Shown here: in pieces, positions 5,920 to 6,302 of the stretch
Layout: each line of letters begins with the position of its first letter
Numbering within the stretch: the first letter of the stretch is position 1
Source: an uncultured Coriobacteriaceae bacterium
Lineage (GTDB): Bacteria > Actinomycetota > Coriobacteriia > Coriobacteriales > Atopobiaceae
Direction: 5' to 3'
Assembly: GCA_902766805.1 (NCBI GenBank)
Contig: CACXFF010000158.1
Coordinates: forward strand, 1 to 6,302
Length of the DNA: 6,302 nucleotides
Program-made: the position numbers and the translations under genes
The notes under the pieces: model-generated
The model's input: only the letters and a program-made list of their open reading frames with translations
Databases searched by the model: none
Told to the model about the DNA's origin: nothing

Positions 5920-6302
5920 GAGCGCTCCTCCTGGCGTTTGGGCTCGAAGCGATAGCCCATGCCATGCTCGGTCTGGATGTAGGTCCAACCATGGCCGTCG
6001 ATGGCCTTGCGCAGGCGTCGCACGTGCGTGTCTATGGTGCGCGACGTGGAGAGGAAGGTCTCGCCCCACACTTCTTGGGTGAGCCATTGACGGGTGCACA
6101 GGGCATGGGCACGGCGTGCCATGGCCACGAGCAGGCCGTATTCCTTGGAGCGCAGCTTGACGGGCTCGCCGGCAACCGAGACACGCGCTGCGCGGGTGTC
6201 GATGACGAGCTCTCCAGCCTCGATCACGGCCGGCTCGTGCTCGCCCGTGCGCTCGGCGCGACGCAGGTTGGCGCGGATGCGCGCGAGCAGCTCGGTGACC
6301 GA
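5916..6302 (-). CDS. OmpR/PhoB-family response regulator (C-terminal 128 residues; 5' end beyond the right edge)
   Basis: DNA-binding partner of the kinase. The frame is open from the window edge. The first residues, SVTELLARIRANLRR, match the last helix of a receiver domain, so the phospho-acceptor Asp lies outside the window. A short linker follows, then a complete winged-helix Trans_reg_C domain (visible residues about 30-122): LVIDTRAARVSVAG, VKLRSKEYGLLVAMAR, a variable LTQEVWGE, the recognition helix with TIDTHVRRLRKAI, and the wing YIQTEHGMGYRFEP. This order and the GxGYRF ending are diagnostic of the OmpR/PhoB family. A GTG at 6227 could be taken as a start, but the upstream residues are clearly part of the same protein. 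The stop TGA overlaps the kinase ATG. Regulon unknown. The gene is probably phoB/phoP-like, but the paralogues cannot be told apart from this fragment. Confidence 0.93.
   Translation of the reverse strand, partial: SVTELLARIRANLRRAERTGEHEPAVIEAGELVIDTRAARVSVAGEPVKLRSKEYGLLVAMARRAHALCTRQWLTQEVWGETFLSTSRTIDTHVRRLRKAIDGHGWTYIQTEHGMGYRFEPKRQEERS
5927..5932 (-). promoter_or_regulatory. Shine-Dalgarno of the histidine kinase gene, inside the regulator gene
   Basis: AGGAGG on the minus strand, seven bases before the ATG at 5919, lies within the last codons of the response regulator (KRQEERS). With the ATGA stop/start overlap it indicates translational coupling and fixes the kinase start, 180 bases inside the longest open frame. 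Confidence 0.8.

Noticed and set aside
5920..6099. A 60-residue N-terminal extension of the histidine kinase
   Set aside because: It overlaps the winged-helix domain of the response regulator in another frame, is rich in R, H and P, and the internal ATG has AGGAGG at ideal spacing plus the ATGA overlap.

Overview
The window is GC-rich bacterial chromosomal DNA. All five protein genes lie on the minus strand, so the biological reading order runs from the right end to the left. The organism is best guessed as a high-GC Gram-positive anaerobe, possibly a member of the Coriobacteriia (Olsenella/Atopobium/Collinsella-type). That guess rests on the strong AGGAGG-type ribosome binding sites, a class III (Firmicutes-type) fructose-1,6-bisphosphatase in a GC-rich genome, and a multi-domain GGDEF/EAL protein with a C-terminal PAS-like tail. 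This is inference from gene content; no rRNA or other marker is present. There is no sign of a mobile element, CRISPR array, tRNA or phage gene.

Layout in transcription order: (1) the C-terminal part of an OmpR/PhoB-family response regulator, cut by the right edge; (2) a small two-TM sensor histidine kinase whose ATG overlaps the regulator's stop by four bases (ATGA), so the two are translationally coupled; (3) after a gap of about 100 bp with a hairpin and a possible -10 box, a ThiF/HesA-family enzyme best matching the tRNA t6A37 dehydratase TcdA; (4) after a gap of about 135 bp rich in repeats and possible hairpins, a 944-residue membrane protein with six predicted TM helices, an intact GGDEF domain, a second degenerate GGDEF domain, an EAL domain with altered catalytic motifs and a PAS-like tail, starting at a TTG codon; (5) after a gap of about 110 bp, the N-terminal half of class III fructose-1,6-bisphosphatase (fbp), cut by the left edge.

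The two-component pair is clearly one operon. The other three genes are co-oriented but do unrelated jobs (tRNA modification, c-di-GMP signalling, gluconeogenesis), and nothing shows that they work together. The most notable items are the domain make-up of the c-di-GMP protein and the gap in front of it. That gap holds an 11-bp-period direct repeat of the kind OmpR-family regulators bind, a -10-like box without a recognisable -35, a TTCCA-N5-TGGAA palindrome, and a small hairpin that holds the Shine-Dalgarno sequence. I see no convincing new multi-gene system here.
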